From: an uncultured Eubacteriales bacterium
GTDB taxonomy: Bacteria; Bacillota; Clostridia; Oscillospirales; Oscillospiraceae
Direction: 5' to 3'
DNA: 44,382 bases
NCBI GenBank assembly: GCA_900547405.1
Contig: URGL01000013.1
Location: forward strand, 1 to 44,382
Within the stretch, counting starts at the first letter, position 1. The number at the start of each line of letters is the position of its first letter. Below are positions 17,068 to 24,712 of the stretch, one piece after another. The notes under the pieces were generated by a model, which ran no database searches, had not been told where the DNA came from, and worked only from the letters and a program-made list of their open reading frames with translations. A program made the translations under genes and the position numbers.

Positions 17068-17726
17068 GGCGTATCCTCCATGGCCGATTTCAGATAGGCA
17101 GAAACGGATTTGACTTTCATCAGTCTGGGCAGGCACAGCTCCTTTAGGGAGCAGGCGTTGCAGGACTTGGTGGGTTTGACCTTGGGGGTGTAGCCTCGGG
17201 CGTACAGAGCGTGCATTTCGGCAAGGAGGGCCTGCACCTGCTCCCGCAGGGCCGGGGTGAAGACCACCTTTTCCCGGCGGCGAAGCTCTCCGTAGTACAG
17301 TGCTCCTTCGGGAATGTCGCAGCAGAGCATGTCCTCCAGGCACATGGCCTGACCGCACAGCTGCAAAGCATCACCGGTATCCTCCCGAGGTCTGCCCCGC
17401 TTGTACTCCACCGGATAGGGCTGCCACAGCCCCGCCTTCCCGGCCAGAGGGATGCCGATGGTCCCCCGGTGGTATTCCAGTACATCGCACTGACCGGATA
17501 CCCCCAGCCGGGCAGAGTAGACACTGACCCCCCGGGTAACAAAGCAGTCCCCCCGGCTTTCGGAAAACGCCGTATTGTGGGCATGTTCGTGGAGAATTGC
17601 CCCATCAATGGTGCGGAAATTCTCCTCCCATTGGTGTTCAATGTGAATCAATGCCCATCTTCTCCGGCAAAACCGGAAATGTTGCAGACCGGAAAGCTGC
17701 AAAAAGTCATCTTCCTTATAATCCAT
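17064..17726 (-). CDS. cas4: CRISPR-associated exonuclease Cas4
   Basis: A 220-residue RecB-family nuclease with an iron-sulfur cluster that selects and trims prespacers with the right PAM. Cysteine ligands are Cys20 (FRFC) and the C-terminal Cys189, Cys192 and Cys198 (CNACSLKELC). Nuclease motifs are GQCDVLEY (about 78-85), PVEYKRGRP (about 105-113) and QLCGQAMCLEDM. The ATG at 17726 gives the canonical MDYKEDDFLQLSG start and overlaps the end of cas7 by 11 bp; a longer open frame to 17861 runs inside cas7. Its 4-bp overlap with cas1 is typical of the adaptation module. Confidence 0.95.
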   Translation of the reverse strand: MDYKEDDFLQLSGLQHFRFCRRRWALIHIEHQWEENFRTIDGAILHEHAHNTAFSESRGDCFVTRGVSVYSARLGVSGQCDVLEYHRGTIGIPLAGKAGLWQPYPVEYKRGRPREDTGDALQLCGQAMCLEDMLCCDIPEGALYYGELRRREKVVFTPALREQVQALLAEMHALYARGYTPKVKPTKSCNACSLKELCLPRLMKVKSVSAYLKSAMEDTP

Positions 17727-18564
17727 TGATGATTTCAGGCTCCAGACCGGGCAGCGGCTCCAGGTGGATGTCATAATCCTCCGCACAGCTCGGAATCGCA
17801 TCCGCATCTTTTTGTGCAATCCGGACACTGCGGTGGACTCTGGCAGAGGAATACTGCCCATCCTTGCAGTTGTGCTTCCACCAGAACAGTTTCACCACCT
17901 CCATGGAGCCATCGGGCCGGGCAGAGGAGGCATCATTGACAAACAACGTGCGCAGGCATTCCTTGAGGGTTTGCGCATCCGCTTCGGTAAAGCCGGTCTT
18001 TTCCGCCAGCTGGACGTTGATCGAACCTTTGACCTGGTATAGGCCGAAGCGGACAAAGTGCTTCATGCCCATGGTGTCGGAGGCACGGTTCCCCTCCTTA
18101 CTCTTTTTTTCGCCGTTGACACTTTTGGTGATCTGGATGGATTCAATTTCTACCGGGGAGACGCTGAATGCCTGATGGATGGATACCGGACCGCGAACGC
18201 CGCAGGAGAAGCCTTTTGCATCCTTGAAAGCGAAAACCTGTCCAAAGCTGCGCACATCCAGCCAAGTCTGACAAGCGCGCCGGGCGTATTCCTCCCGGTC
18301 CTTGATTCCCTTTAATGTGGCAGATGCCCGCTCGCTCAGGCTCCCGAAACCGTCGCTGCACCGATCCTCCGACTGGACGAAGACCGCCTTCCCCAGATCC
18401 TGCATCCGATTGCGGATCTTACGCTTGATGCACACATCGGAGATTTCACCGAAGCCGTTCAGGTCGGTACGGGGGCGGTTGCCGTTCAGCGGATCGCCGT
18501 TGCTGTTGGCCCGGGTTACGGAAATCAGTGCTACAAAATCAACTTTATTCTGCAAAATGCTCAT
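17716..18564 (-). CDS. cas7c: Type I-C Cascade backbone protein Cas7 (Csd2)
   Basis: A 282-residue RAMP protein that forms the helical filament along the crRNA spacer. The N-terminus (VDFVALISVTRANSNGDPLNGNRPR) is the type I-C Csd2 signature, and DVRSFGQVFAF and GVRGPVSIHQAFS are further conserved blocks. In type I complexes each Cas7 thumb displaces every sixth guide base, which matters for the CreR-like element upstream of cas3. The ATG abuts the cas8 stop codon with no intervening base, so the two are translationally coupled. Confidence 0.96.
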   Translation of the reverse strand: MSILQNKVDFVALISVTRANSNGDPLNGNRPRTDLNGFGEISDVCIKRKIRNRMQDLGKAVFVQSEDRCSDGFGSLSERASATLKGIKDREEYARRACQTWLDVRSFGQVFAFKDAKGFSCGVRGPVSIHQAFSVSPVEIESIQITKSVNGEKKSKEGNRASDTMGMKHFVRFGLYQVKGSINVQLAEKTGFTEADAQTLKECLRTLFVNDASSARPDGSMEVVKLFWWKHNCKDGQYSSARVHRSVRIAQKDADAIPSCAEDYDIHLEPLPGLEPEIINGL

Positions 18565-20358
18565 TTATTCTTCCTCCTGACTGTTTTCGGCGTGATTAGA
18601 TGTGTACAGGTCTTTTTTCTGCAAATAGTAGCCAAATAGGTAGGTGTCCTGCAGGGCTTTCTCATGCTCTGTCTGGGGCAAATCAGAAATTCTTTCAATG
18701 ATTTCCTCAATCAGACGGTCATATGTTACTCTGCTCCCGGGTTTCAACCGGGGATAATAGGCTTTTTTCATCTGCTCCCAAAGAATGCGGCTGGCATAAC
18801 GGGGGCGGTTTGCGAAGACGGACTGCATCCGTATTGCATTTGGCTCCCGCTGCTCGTCTTTTTCGTAAGTGTCCCGTTCGATTTTTTCAAATACCGCCAG
18901 AAGCCTGCCGTATTGGTAGCTGACGTCCTGTTTATCCGGTTCCAAAGCCATGTTCCATTCCTCCTGTTTCCAGTCGTAGTAATATTTCCGAAGCACCGCA
19001 CAGGCGGTAGAAAGTAGGGTTTCCCGCAGCAGCTTGTCCATGATTTGCAGATTGGAGGCTTTGGCTGTCAGTGCCTGGGCAATGTCCCCAGGCATTTTCC
19101 CCTTGTCCACCCGGCAGGCCAGCAGCCTCTGAACCTGCTGCCGCAGGATCCGCTCGTCAGCTTCCAGATTTGTTTTCCCATTGGCACTGTGCATCGTTCC
19201 AAAGGCGCAGTTTGCGATTTGATACAGGGATGGGGATTCGATTCCGAAAGGGAAGTGCTCCCAGCAGCAGACTGCATCCCAGTTGTGGAGTCGTTCCAGA
19301 AAGTCGCTGGCCAGAAGTTCACTGTAATAGGTCAGCGCCAGCCGCCCGGAGGTTGCGGCATCAAAGGCGGCAACCACAGCCCCGGCATCTGCCGGAATGG
19401 TTTCCCGCCAGCCCCGGAGAGTATCGGAAAGGGCCTTCTGATAGTCAGAATACTTCACCTGCTTGGCGGTATTCCCCCGCAGAAACGTGGCCTGGGGTTT
19501 GGGGATCTCAACTCCCTGGGGGTTCCAGCACAGGAAGGTCCGTCCACCAATAGCAACTCCCTGGTTGGCCGACAGCCAGTGCAGCGCACTGTGAATTTTC
19601 TGGGAAGCCTCGTAGCTCATGGTCATTGCCTGGGCATCGGTCTGAAAGCGTCCCCGGTAGGTAAAGCCGCTGGTATCGTTGGCGGAGATCAACTTGGCGT
19701 TGGCACAGATATTGATGATTTTCTTTGGGTGCTGGTTGGCCGGCAGGGCGGTTTTTCCGGAAACCATACAGTAAACCGGGTCGCTTTTCTGCCCGGCGGC
19801 ATAGTAGTCGATAAATGCCTGAAACAGAGTCCGATCCTGCCAGCAGGCAGCAACATTTCCCTCTGTTCCAGTCTCTACCCGCCAGCGAACCAGCAGTTTT
19901 TCCTTGGAGGGCATTCCCTTCTCGTCCAGTGAAATCAGCCCGAGCCGGGACATGTCCTCCAGAATGCTGCCCTTTTCCACATATCGGGCAATGGCAGAAA
20001 GCTTGGGATGGCTGTAGGGGGAGCTTTCCCAGCGGTGCAGCTGGGTCAGATAGGCTTCATATTTTGCCGGATACCGGGGGGAGAAAAATCGGAGCTGGTC
20101 GCACAGCGGATGGGCGCAGCAGGTGTCGCCGGTGCGCCCGGCAGACTGCTCGGTGACGGGAATGATGGTGGCAGCCTCTTTGGGATCCACCTGCCGGGCA
20201 TCCAGCAGATTTCCTTCCGAATCCAGGGTGATTTCCAGATCTGCCTTGACGATTTGATGGGAGACGGGAACCAGGGGCTCCTTTGCCTCGCCATATACCC
20301 CGACGTATTGCTTTTCCATGGCGCAGTAGGTGTTGTAAGCCTGTGTCATCAGTCCCAT
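18565..20358 (-). CDS. cas8c: Type I-C Cascade large subunit Cas8c (Csd1)
   Basis: A 597-residue large subunit that recognises the PAM and recruits Cas3. The N-terminal region (LMTQAYNTYCAMEKQYVG) and CCAHPLCDQLRFFSP, GNVAACWQDRTLFQAFIDYY and WLSANQGVAIGGRTFLCWNP are characteristic of the Csd1 family; length is normal. The ATG at 20358 directly follows the cas5 stop, with GGAGGTGGAG upstream. In type I-C an internal start in the C-terminal part of this gene can also produce the small subunit Cas11; a candidate internal start was not pinned down here. Confidence 0.96.
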   Translation of the reverse strand: MGLMTQAYNTYCAMEKQYVGVYGEAKEPLVPVSHQIVKADLEITLDSEGNLLDARQVDPKEAATIIPVTEQSAGRTGDTCCAHPLCDQLRFFSPRYPAKYEAYLTQLHRWESSPYSHPKLSAIARYVEKGSILEDMSRLGLISLDEKGMPSKEKLLVRWRVETGTEGNVAACWQDRTLFQAFIDYYAAGQKSDPVYCMVSGKTALPANQHPKKIINICANAKLISANDTSGFTYRGRFQTDAQAMTMSYEASQKIHSALHWLSANQGVAIGGRTFLCWNPQGVEIPKPQATFLRGNTAKQVKYSDYQKALSDTLRGWRETIPADAGAVVAAFDAATSGRLALTYYSELLASDFLERLHNWDAVCCWEHFPFGIESPSLYQIANCAFGTMHSANGKTNLEADERILRQQVQRLLACRVDKGKMPGDIAQALTAKASNLQIMDKLLRETLLSTACAVLRKYYYDWKQEEWNMALEPDKQDVSYQYGRLLAVFEKIERDTYEKDEQREPNAIRMQSVFANRPRYASRILWEQMKKAYYPRLKPGSRVTYDRLIEEIIERISDLPQTEHEKALQDTYLFGYYLQKKDLYTSNHAENSQEEE

Positions 20359-21090
20359 TTACTCCACCTCCCCAAATTCTCTTAGCCCGGTAAAGTTGCC
20401 CTGCTCCCCGGAGAACACCTTCATCGGCATCTGCCGCAGGGGCTTCTGCCCGGGGCATTCCTCCGGCGGCAGGAAATGGATCACGCCGTTTTTCATCACC
20501 GGATACCAGAAGCGGGCGGTCATGCGGTCTCTGGTTTCCTCTGAGTATGCCTCATCCGGGTAGGTGATGCCGTGATACATCAGTCCAAAGCCCAACTCCG
20601 GCAGATTATCGTAAGCCCCCTGACCGCTTCCAAATTCGCATGGCTCCACATAGCCCTGACATTCCCGGGTTCCCAGGAAAATGTCCCGGCGGCCCCCTTT
20701 TTCAATCATTCGCCGTGCGATGCAGTGGTGCTTGTTTTCATTCCGGTCTGCAATTAGCTCCGGACGGTTGTCGTTCCAGTCAAAGCAGGCCCGCACCTGA
20801 TAGCGGCAGTTTTTCAGATAGGTATAGTAGGCAAGGTCGTTGCCACCGCCATATTTGATGGGGCGAATGCCCTTGACCTCCGTTTGGATGGGGTTCATGA
20901 CCCGCACATCCAGGATCCGCCACACAAAGGTGGGCTTCCAGTACACCGAGGATAAAATGCCTTTCAGTGCCTCATAGGTAGGCACCTGATAGCTGCATTT
21001 TTCGCCGCCCAGTCGCATGATCGGGTCGGAAAAAAGGGCGTAATCGCCGGTTACCTGAAATTCTACAATGTTCGGATGTTTCGTTTTCAA
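20359..21090 (-). CDS. cas5c: Type I-C Cas5c (Cas5d), crRNA endonuclease and Cascade subunit
   Basis: A 243-residue RAMP protein. In type I-C, which lacks Cas6, Cas5 cuts the repeat at the base of its hairpin and stays on the 5' handle of the crRNA. Conserved blocks include FQVTGDYALFSDPIMRLGGEKCSYQVPTYEA near the N-terminus and FLGTRECQGYVEPCEFG in the middle. The start is TTG at 21090: AGGAGGTG sits just upstream and no ATG is placed better. It begins 2 bp after the cas3 stop. Its substrate handle, TGGATTGAAAT, is perfectly kept in the degenerate repeat upstream of cas3. Confidence 0.95.
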   Translation of the reverse strand: MKTKHPNIVEFQVTGDYALFSDPIMRLGGEKCSYQVPTYEALKGILSSVYWKPTFVWRILDVRVMNPIQTEVKGIRPIKYGGGNDLAYYTYLKNCRYQVRACFDWNDNRPELIADRNENKHHCIARRMIEKGGRRDIFLGTRECQGYVEPCEFGSGQGAYDNLPELGFGLMYHGITYPDEAYSEETRDRMTARFWYPVMKNGVIHFLPPEECPGQKPLRQMPMKVFSGEQGNFTGLREFGEVE

Positions 21091-21092
21091 AT

Positions 21093-23486
21093 TTACACCT
21101 CCTGAAAACCCAGCGTCCCGGACTGGATGGAAAAGCCTGTCCGCTGGTTATAAAATCCGTCCGACAGGATTTGCACACTCCCGTCAAACAGTGCCGTCAC
21201 CGCACCCAGCGCCTGAAGCTGCTCCAACTGATAATGGTAAACGCTGACGCAGTATTCCTTTCCTTCCTCTATCCAGCGGTGGATCGCCTCCCAGTCCTTT
21301 TGCCCATAGTCCCGGGATGCTGCGGACAGCAGGTTTTGCAGCTCACGGCCCTTCCCGTAGGGAACCAGAACCGACGTGGTATCCTCATCGAACACCTGGA
21401 ACAGGCCGCCCGCCAGGCGGAAGGCCTGCCGCAGGAAATAGTCCTGAGCCTGCTTGCAATTGGCATCCGCATATCGGGGGTTATCCGACAAAAGCTGGTA
21501 AAGAGAACCATTTTCCGGGGTTTGGTCATCCTGGAAGCCTGTGGGCATTTCCTGATATAGCCGACGGTAGTAGAATTGAATGGCCACCTCCGAGGAAAGG
21601 TCATTCTGAAAATCCGCCGGTTGGCGGGAGAACGCCGTCAGAAGGGACACGGTGGCATTCTGCCCGCGAACAATGTCTGCCAAGCCGTGAAGTGTTTCAT
21701 CGGTGCAGCGCAGAATTTGAACCGGCGCAGGGGTATCCTGCTCGGCATGACGGTTGCATCTCCCAGCCGCCTGGACCACGCTATCCATTCCGGCAGAAAA
21801 GCGGATCACCTGCTGAAAGGAAATATCCACACCGGCCTCTATGACCTGGGTGGAAATACAGACTACTTTTCCCCCGGCGGTGGGAAGACTGTCCAGCGCC
21901 GCCTGCAGTGCCTTCAATTCCTGCCGCCTGTGGGCTACGCACATGGCAGCAGACAGATGAAACCGCCGGCACTCAGGCAGCCGGTCAAAGAGGAATGTTG
22001 CCTCTTTCTTCGTATTGCAGACCACCAGCAGGCTATTGCAGCGTTCCAATGCTTTACGCACTGCGGAAGGAATCTCCTCCAGCTTTGCGCACCCTGCGTT
22101 TTGAATTTCCGTGCGTTTGAAAATATCCCACAGCGCCCTTGGCTGGGGAGAAAGCTCCACCGGCTCCCGGCATAGCGGGTGGCAGGCAGCTTTCAAATCC
22201 GGCTGGGTTGCGGAACAAAGTACCACTGTGGTTCCGCATATCTCCGACAGAAAGTTGATTGCCAGGTTAAACAGGCTCAGCAGATTTCCCGGGACGGTCT
22301 GCACCTCGTCAATTACGAGGATGCTGTTGCACAGAGCATGAAACCGGCGAATGGTACTGGTTTTTCCGCTAAAACAGGTATTCATAAGCTGAACCAGGGT
22401 GGTGATGATAACAGGTGCGCCCCAGGAATCCGTCAAAAGCTCCAGTTCCTGCAGCCGCTCGGGGGTTTCCTTCGGCTCTGCCAGATTGGAGTGATGCTCC
22501 ACAATCAGGGAATCATCCCCCAGGAAGCTGCGGATCACCTGGGCATTCTGATCCAGAATGGACAGCAGGGGAGCAGTGAAAATGATCCGGGATTTGTTCC
22601 ACTGCTTTGCATGGGTCAGGGCAAACCGTAGGCCGGAAAGTGTTTTCCCACCGCCGGTTGGTACATTCAAGCGGAAAATTCCTCCGGGGCGAAATGCCCC
22701 TGCGGCGCAGCCATCGGAGATCCTTCGGCGTGCCTGATCGATGGGCTTTTCCTGGGGAAATTCCGCAAGTTTCTTCTCCATGTGGGCCAAAGCCCGCTCC
22801 CAAATTGGCCGCATATCCTCTGGATATTGAGGCGGCACCTTCCCGGACATAAAGGCGGCAGTATCTGCCCGGTCACCTTCTATGACTGCGGACAGTAGCA
22901 TCCGAGCAAGCAAACCGGTATAGAATGCGGTTTCCTGATTTGCTGCATTGTCATCGTCCAGAATCGAAAGGGCGGAAAGCCGATCCAGCAGGGGAGACAG
23001 CTCTGCGACAGACAGCCGGAACAAGTTCTCCAATTCTTCCGTATCAGCGCACTCCTGCAAATAGTTGTGCAAAGCCTCCTCATAGCCGATTCCGGACTTG
23101 TCCATTCGGTGGGCGAAGCCGCAATTTTGCCGGGAGTCGATGCAGTCAAACAGACCATGGTGGGAACCAACGGCAAAGGCCAGCAGTTCAGCGGCCACTT
23201 GGGAATATCCCAACGCACCGCCATGCCATCGGCTCAGTAGGAAGCGAACGCCTGCAAAGGTGTGGTTCACGCTGCCCCGGAGGGCTTCCTCTCCCCGGGC
23301 AGCCGCTTCCAAATATTGCCGGAATTCCTCTTTGCATTTTCCAAAATCATGCAGAAGCCCAGCCAGATAGGCCGATCGTGTCAGCCCCATGGGCCGCAGT
23401 ACCCTGGCGGCCAGCTCTGCAGTATTCCGGCAGTGCTCCCGAACCGTTTGCACCTCTCCGGATTTCAGAATATGCGCAGGGTACAT
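21093..23486 (-). CDS. cas3: CRISPR-associated helicase-nuclease Cas3
   Basis: A 797-residue effector that unwinds and degrades DNA bound by Cascade. The HD nuclease domain comes first (EHCRNTAELA, LLHDFGK at about 45-51, VNHTFAG, GSHHG), followed by the SF2 helicase: Walker A PTGGGKT (about 276-282), DEVQ box (about 393-396), SATQPDLK, and motif VI QAAGRCNRH. All catalytic motifs are intact. The start at 23486 gives the usual type I-C N-terminus (MYPAHI) and has a GGGACGG sequence 8 nt upstream. An alternative ATG at 23522 would add 12 residues but has no ribosome binding site. First gene of the cas operon; its promoter lies at 23545-23573. Confidence 0.95.
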   Translation of the reverse strand: MYPAHILKSGEVQTVREHCRNTAELAARVLRPMGLTRSAYLAGLLHDFGKCKEEFRQYLEAAARGEEALRGSVNHTFAGVRFLLSRWHGGALGYSQVAAELLAFAVGSHHGLFDCIDSRQNCGFAHRMDKSGIGYEEALHNYLQECADTEELENLFRLSVAELSPLLDRLSALSILDDDNAANQETAFYTGLLARMLLSAVIEGDRADTAAFMSGKVPPQYPEDMRPIWERALAHMEKKLAEFPQEKPIDQARRRISDGCAAGAFRPGGIFRLNVPTGGGKTLSGLRFALTHAKQWNKSRIIFTAPLLSILDQNAQVIRSFLGDDSLIVEHHSNLAEPKETPERLQELELLTDSWGAPVIITTLVQLMNTCFSGKTSTIRRFHALCNSILVIDEVQTVPGNLLSLFNLAINFLSEICGTTVVLCSATQPDLKAACHPLCREPVELSPQPRALWDIFKRTEIQNAGCAKLEEIPSAVRKALERCNSLLVVCNTKKEATFLFDRLPECRRFHLSAAMCVAHRRQELKALQAALDSLPTAGGKVVCISTQVIEAGVDISFQQVIRFSAGMDSVVQAAGRCNRHAEQDTPAPVQILRCTDETLHGLADIVRGQNATVSLLTAFSRQPADFQNDLSSEVAIQFYYRRLYQEMPTGFQDDQTPENGSLYQLLSDNPRYADANCKQAQDYFLRQAFRLAGGLFQVFDEDTTSVLVPYGKGRELQNLLSAASRDYGQKDWEAIHRWIEEGKEYCVSVYHYQLEQLQALGAVTALFDGSVQILSDGFYNQRTGFSIQSGTLGFQEV

Positions 23487-23544
23487 ATCGATCACCGTCC
23501 CGCAGCGTTTTTGTTTTATCATATCACATCAAACACCCTGTTTC

Positions 23545-23573
23545 AAGATACTCAGTAATAATGGAATAAACAA
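23545..23573 (-). promoter_or_regulatory. Candidate cas operon promoter with an embedded protospacer
   Basis: Read on the minus strand: TTGTTT (23568-23573), a 17-bp spacer, TATCTT (23545-23550). The whole 17-bp spacer consists of CTC (23551-23553, plus strand) followed by AGTAATAATGGAAT (23554-23567), which matches the guide of the neighbouring CreR-like RNA at 12 of 14 positions. Promoter boxes are weak (3/6 and 4/6 to consensus). An alternative -10, CATTAT, would overlap the same site, so the target stays within the promoter in either case. Confidence 0.55.
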
Positions 23574-23579
23574 AGTTTG

Positions 23580-23608
23580 TTGACATTCTTTGTATATTGT
23601 GCCATAAT
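23580..23608 (+). promoter_or_regulatory. Strong promoter of the CreR-like RNA
   Basis: TTGACA (23580-23585, full consensus), exactly 17 bp, CATAAT (23603-23608, 5/6). It points away from cas3. The predicted transcription start is around 23613-23616, right at the degenerate repeat, so no protein is likely to be the product. Confidence 0.8.
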
Positions 23609-23612
23609 GGGT

Positions 23613-23692
23613 GCGTCGGGCAGACGCCTGTGGATTGAAATAGTAAAAATGGTATCCGGGAAAGGACACGGCAGGAGCGTACCGTGTCCTTT
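23613..23692 (+). ncRNA. CreR/CreA-like guide RNA: degenerate CRISPR repeat plus cas-promoter-matching spacer
   Basis: The predicted RNA begins with a small hairpin (GCGTC 23613-23617, loop GGGCA, GACGC 23623-23627). GTGGATTGAAAT (23630-23641) follows, identical to the last 12 bases of the array repeats on the crRNA strand; the whole 11-nt type I-C 5' handle is kept while the rest of the repeat has diverged. Next comes the guide AGTAAAAATGGTAT (23642-23655). It matches 23554-23567 in the cas promoter at 12/14, with mismatches at positions 6 and 12 and CTC as PAM. The RNA can end in a hairpin (AAAGGACACGG 23661-23671, CCGTGTCCTTT 23682-23692) with a weak U tail. Known cas-regulating RNAs (CreR) and CRISPR-guided antitoxins (CreA) have this design: limited pairing lets Cascade bind and repress without Cas3 cleavage. 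Repression of the cas operon is the inferred role. No partner toxin RNA (CreT) was found. Confidence 0.8.
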
Positions 23693-23869
23693 GCCTTGAT
23701 TGCCTAAGGACACTCTGAATAAATCGTCGGCGGCTGGACAGCGGATCTTTTGTCCAATCCTGCTATGCAGGTCATGCTCTTCCTGTTTTCTACATTCTAT
23801 CACCAATTCCGTCCCATAACCCGTACATTTCCCCCTCCCCCTTAAAAAATTTCTCCCTCATATACAAAA

Positions 23870-23906
23870 AATCTGCGCACCAGCCATTCCGTCTGGTGCG
23901 CAGATT
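23870..23906 (-). terminator. Intrinsic terminator of the GntR-ABC operon
   Basis: AATCTGCGCACCAG (23870-23883) pairs perfectly with CTGGTGCGCAGATT (23893-23906). On the minus strand it is followed by TTTTTTGTATA. It lies 9 bp past the permease stop codon. Between this and the CreR-like RNA (23700-23869) no credible gene is seen. Confidence 0.85.
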
Positions 23907-23914
23907 CAGTTTAT

Positions 23915-24712
23915 TTACGTCAGATTCAGCTTCTTACCGGTCAGCCAGTAGATGAGGGCGTATCCCGCGCCGATGGTCACCAGGGAGCTGATGTTCATCA
24001 TGTTCAGCGCGCTGTATACGGCCTCCTCTCCGCCGGCTACCAGGCCCACTACGTTCAGCACGGACCGCAGGATCCCGATGCCGTAGAAGACCACAATGGC
24101 CATCAAAATGGGGTGCTTCTTGGCCACAATGGCACCGACGGTCACGGAGAGCATGAGCATGATCAGGGTGCTGATGCCGCCCAGAATGGCGGTTATCAGA
24201 AGCAGGAGGATGTCCTTTCCGTGGTTGGCCAGCTCATTTCCCAGCTCTCCCAGAACCCGGGCGACGGCCTTCCAGGTCTCCGGGCCGATTTCCTTCCAGG
24301 GCAGACTCAGGGAGAAGATCCCCAGAGCCAGGGCCACCGCCACACCGGCGGCCAGGAGCACCAGCAGGATCTCCAGGGCGCTCATGAGCAGGCTGGACAG
24401 GATGAGGAAATGGTTATTCACAGGCAGAGTGTAGGTCAGGTACCCTTCCTCGGTGAACCGGCTCTGATAAAACCGCCACAGGGCGTAGAACACGCTGGCG
24501 GCGCAGGAAACGGCCACGGCCATGATGCACAGGGATATCAGCAGCATCGGGATGATCGCCAGCAGATCCGAGCCGCTGCGCAGGCTGTCCCAGCGGACCA
24601 TAGCAAGCGTGGCAGAGCCGATGAGCAGGCCGGAAATCAGGATCACGGCGCAGAGGGTGGCGATGGTCTTCCGGCTGGACCGCCACTCGTATTTCAGCAA
24701 TTTGGCAAACAT
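23915..24712 (-). CDS. ABC-2-type transporter permease
   Basis: A 265-residue integral membrane protein with about six hydrophobic segments (for example ISGLLIGSATLAMV, LLISLCIMAVAVSCAAS, ILLVLLAAGVAVALAL, LLLLITAILGGISTLIML). The N-terminus FAKLLKYEWRSSRKT and the YLTYTLPVNNH motif are typical of small Firmicute ABC-2 exporters. It overlaps the ATPase gene by 19 bp and has GGGAGG before its ATG. With the ATPase it forms an exporter of unknown substrate; many such GntR-linked systems answer cell-envelope stress or antibiotics. Confidence 0.82.
   Translation of the reverse strand: MFAKLLKYEWRSSRKTIATLCAVILISGLLIGSATLAMVRWDSLRSGSDLLAIIPMLLISLCIMAVAVSCAASVFYALWRFYQSRFTEEGYLTYTLPVNNHFLILSSLLMSALEILLVLLAAGVAVALALGIFSLSLPWKEIGPETWKAVARVLGELGNELANHGKDILLLLITAILGGISTLIMLMLSVTVGAIVAKKHPILMAIVVFYGIGILRSVLNVVGLVAGGEEAVYSALNMMNISSLVTIGAGYALIYWLTGKKLNLT

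Noticed and set aside
17068..17358. A 97-residue N-terminal extension of cas1
   Set aside because: It lies in an alternative frame of cas4; the ATG at 17067 overlaps the cas4 stop and gives the canonical Cas1 start.
23552..23806. An 84-residue minus-strand ORF upstream of cas3
   Set aside because: It runs through the CreR-like element and both promoters, starts without a ribosome binding site, and has no recognisable domain.
23693..23869. A possible CreT-type toxin RNA partner for the orphan guide
   Set aside because: No second promoter followed by a short ORF and matching the guide was found on either side, so the self-regulating (CreR) reading is preferred over a toxin-antitoxin pair.
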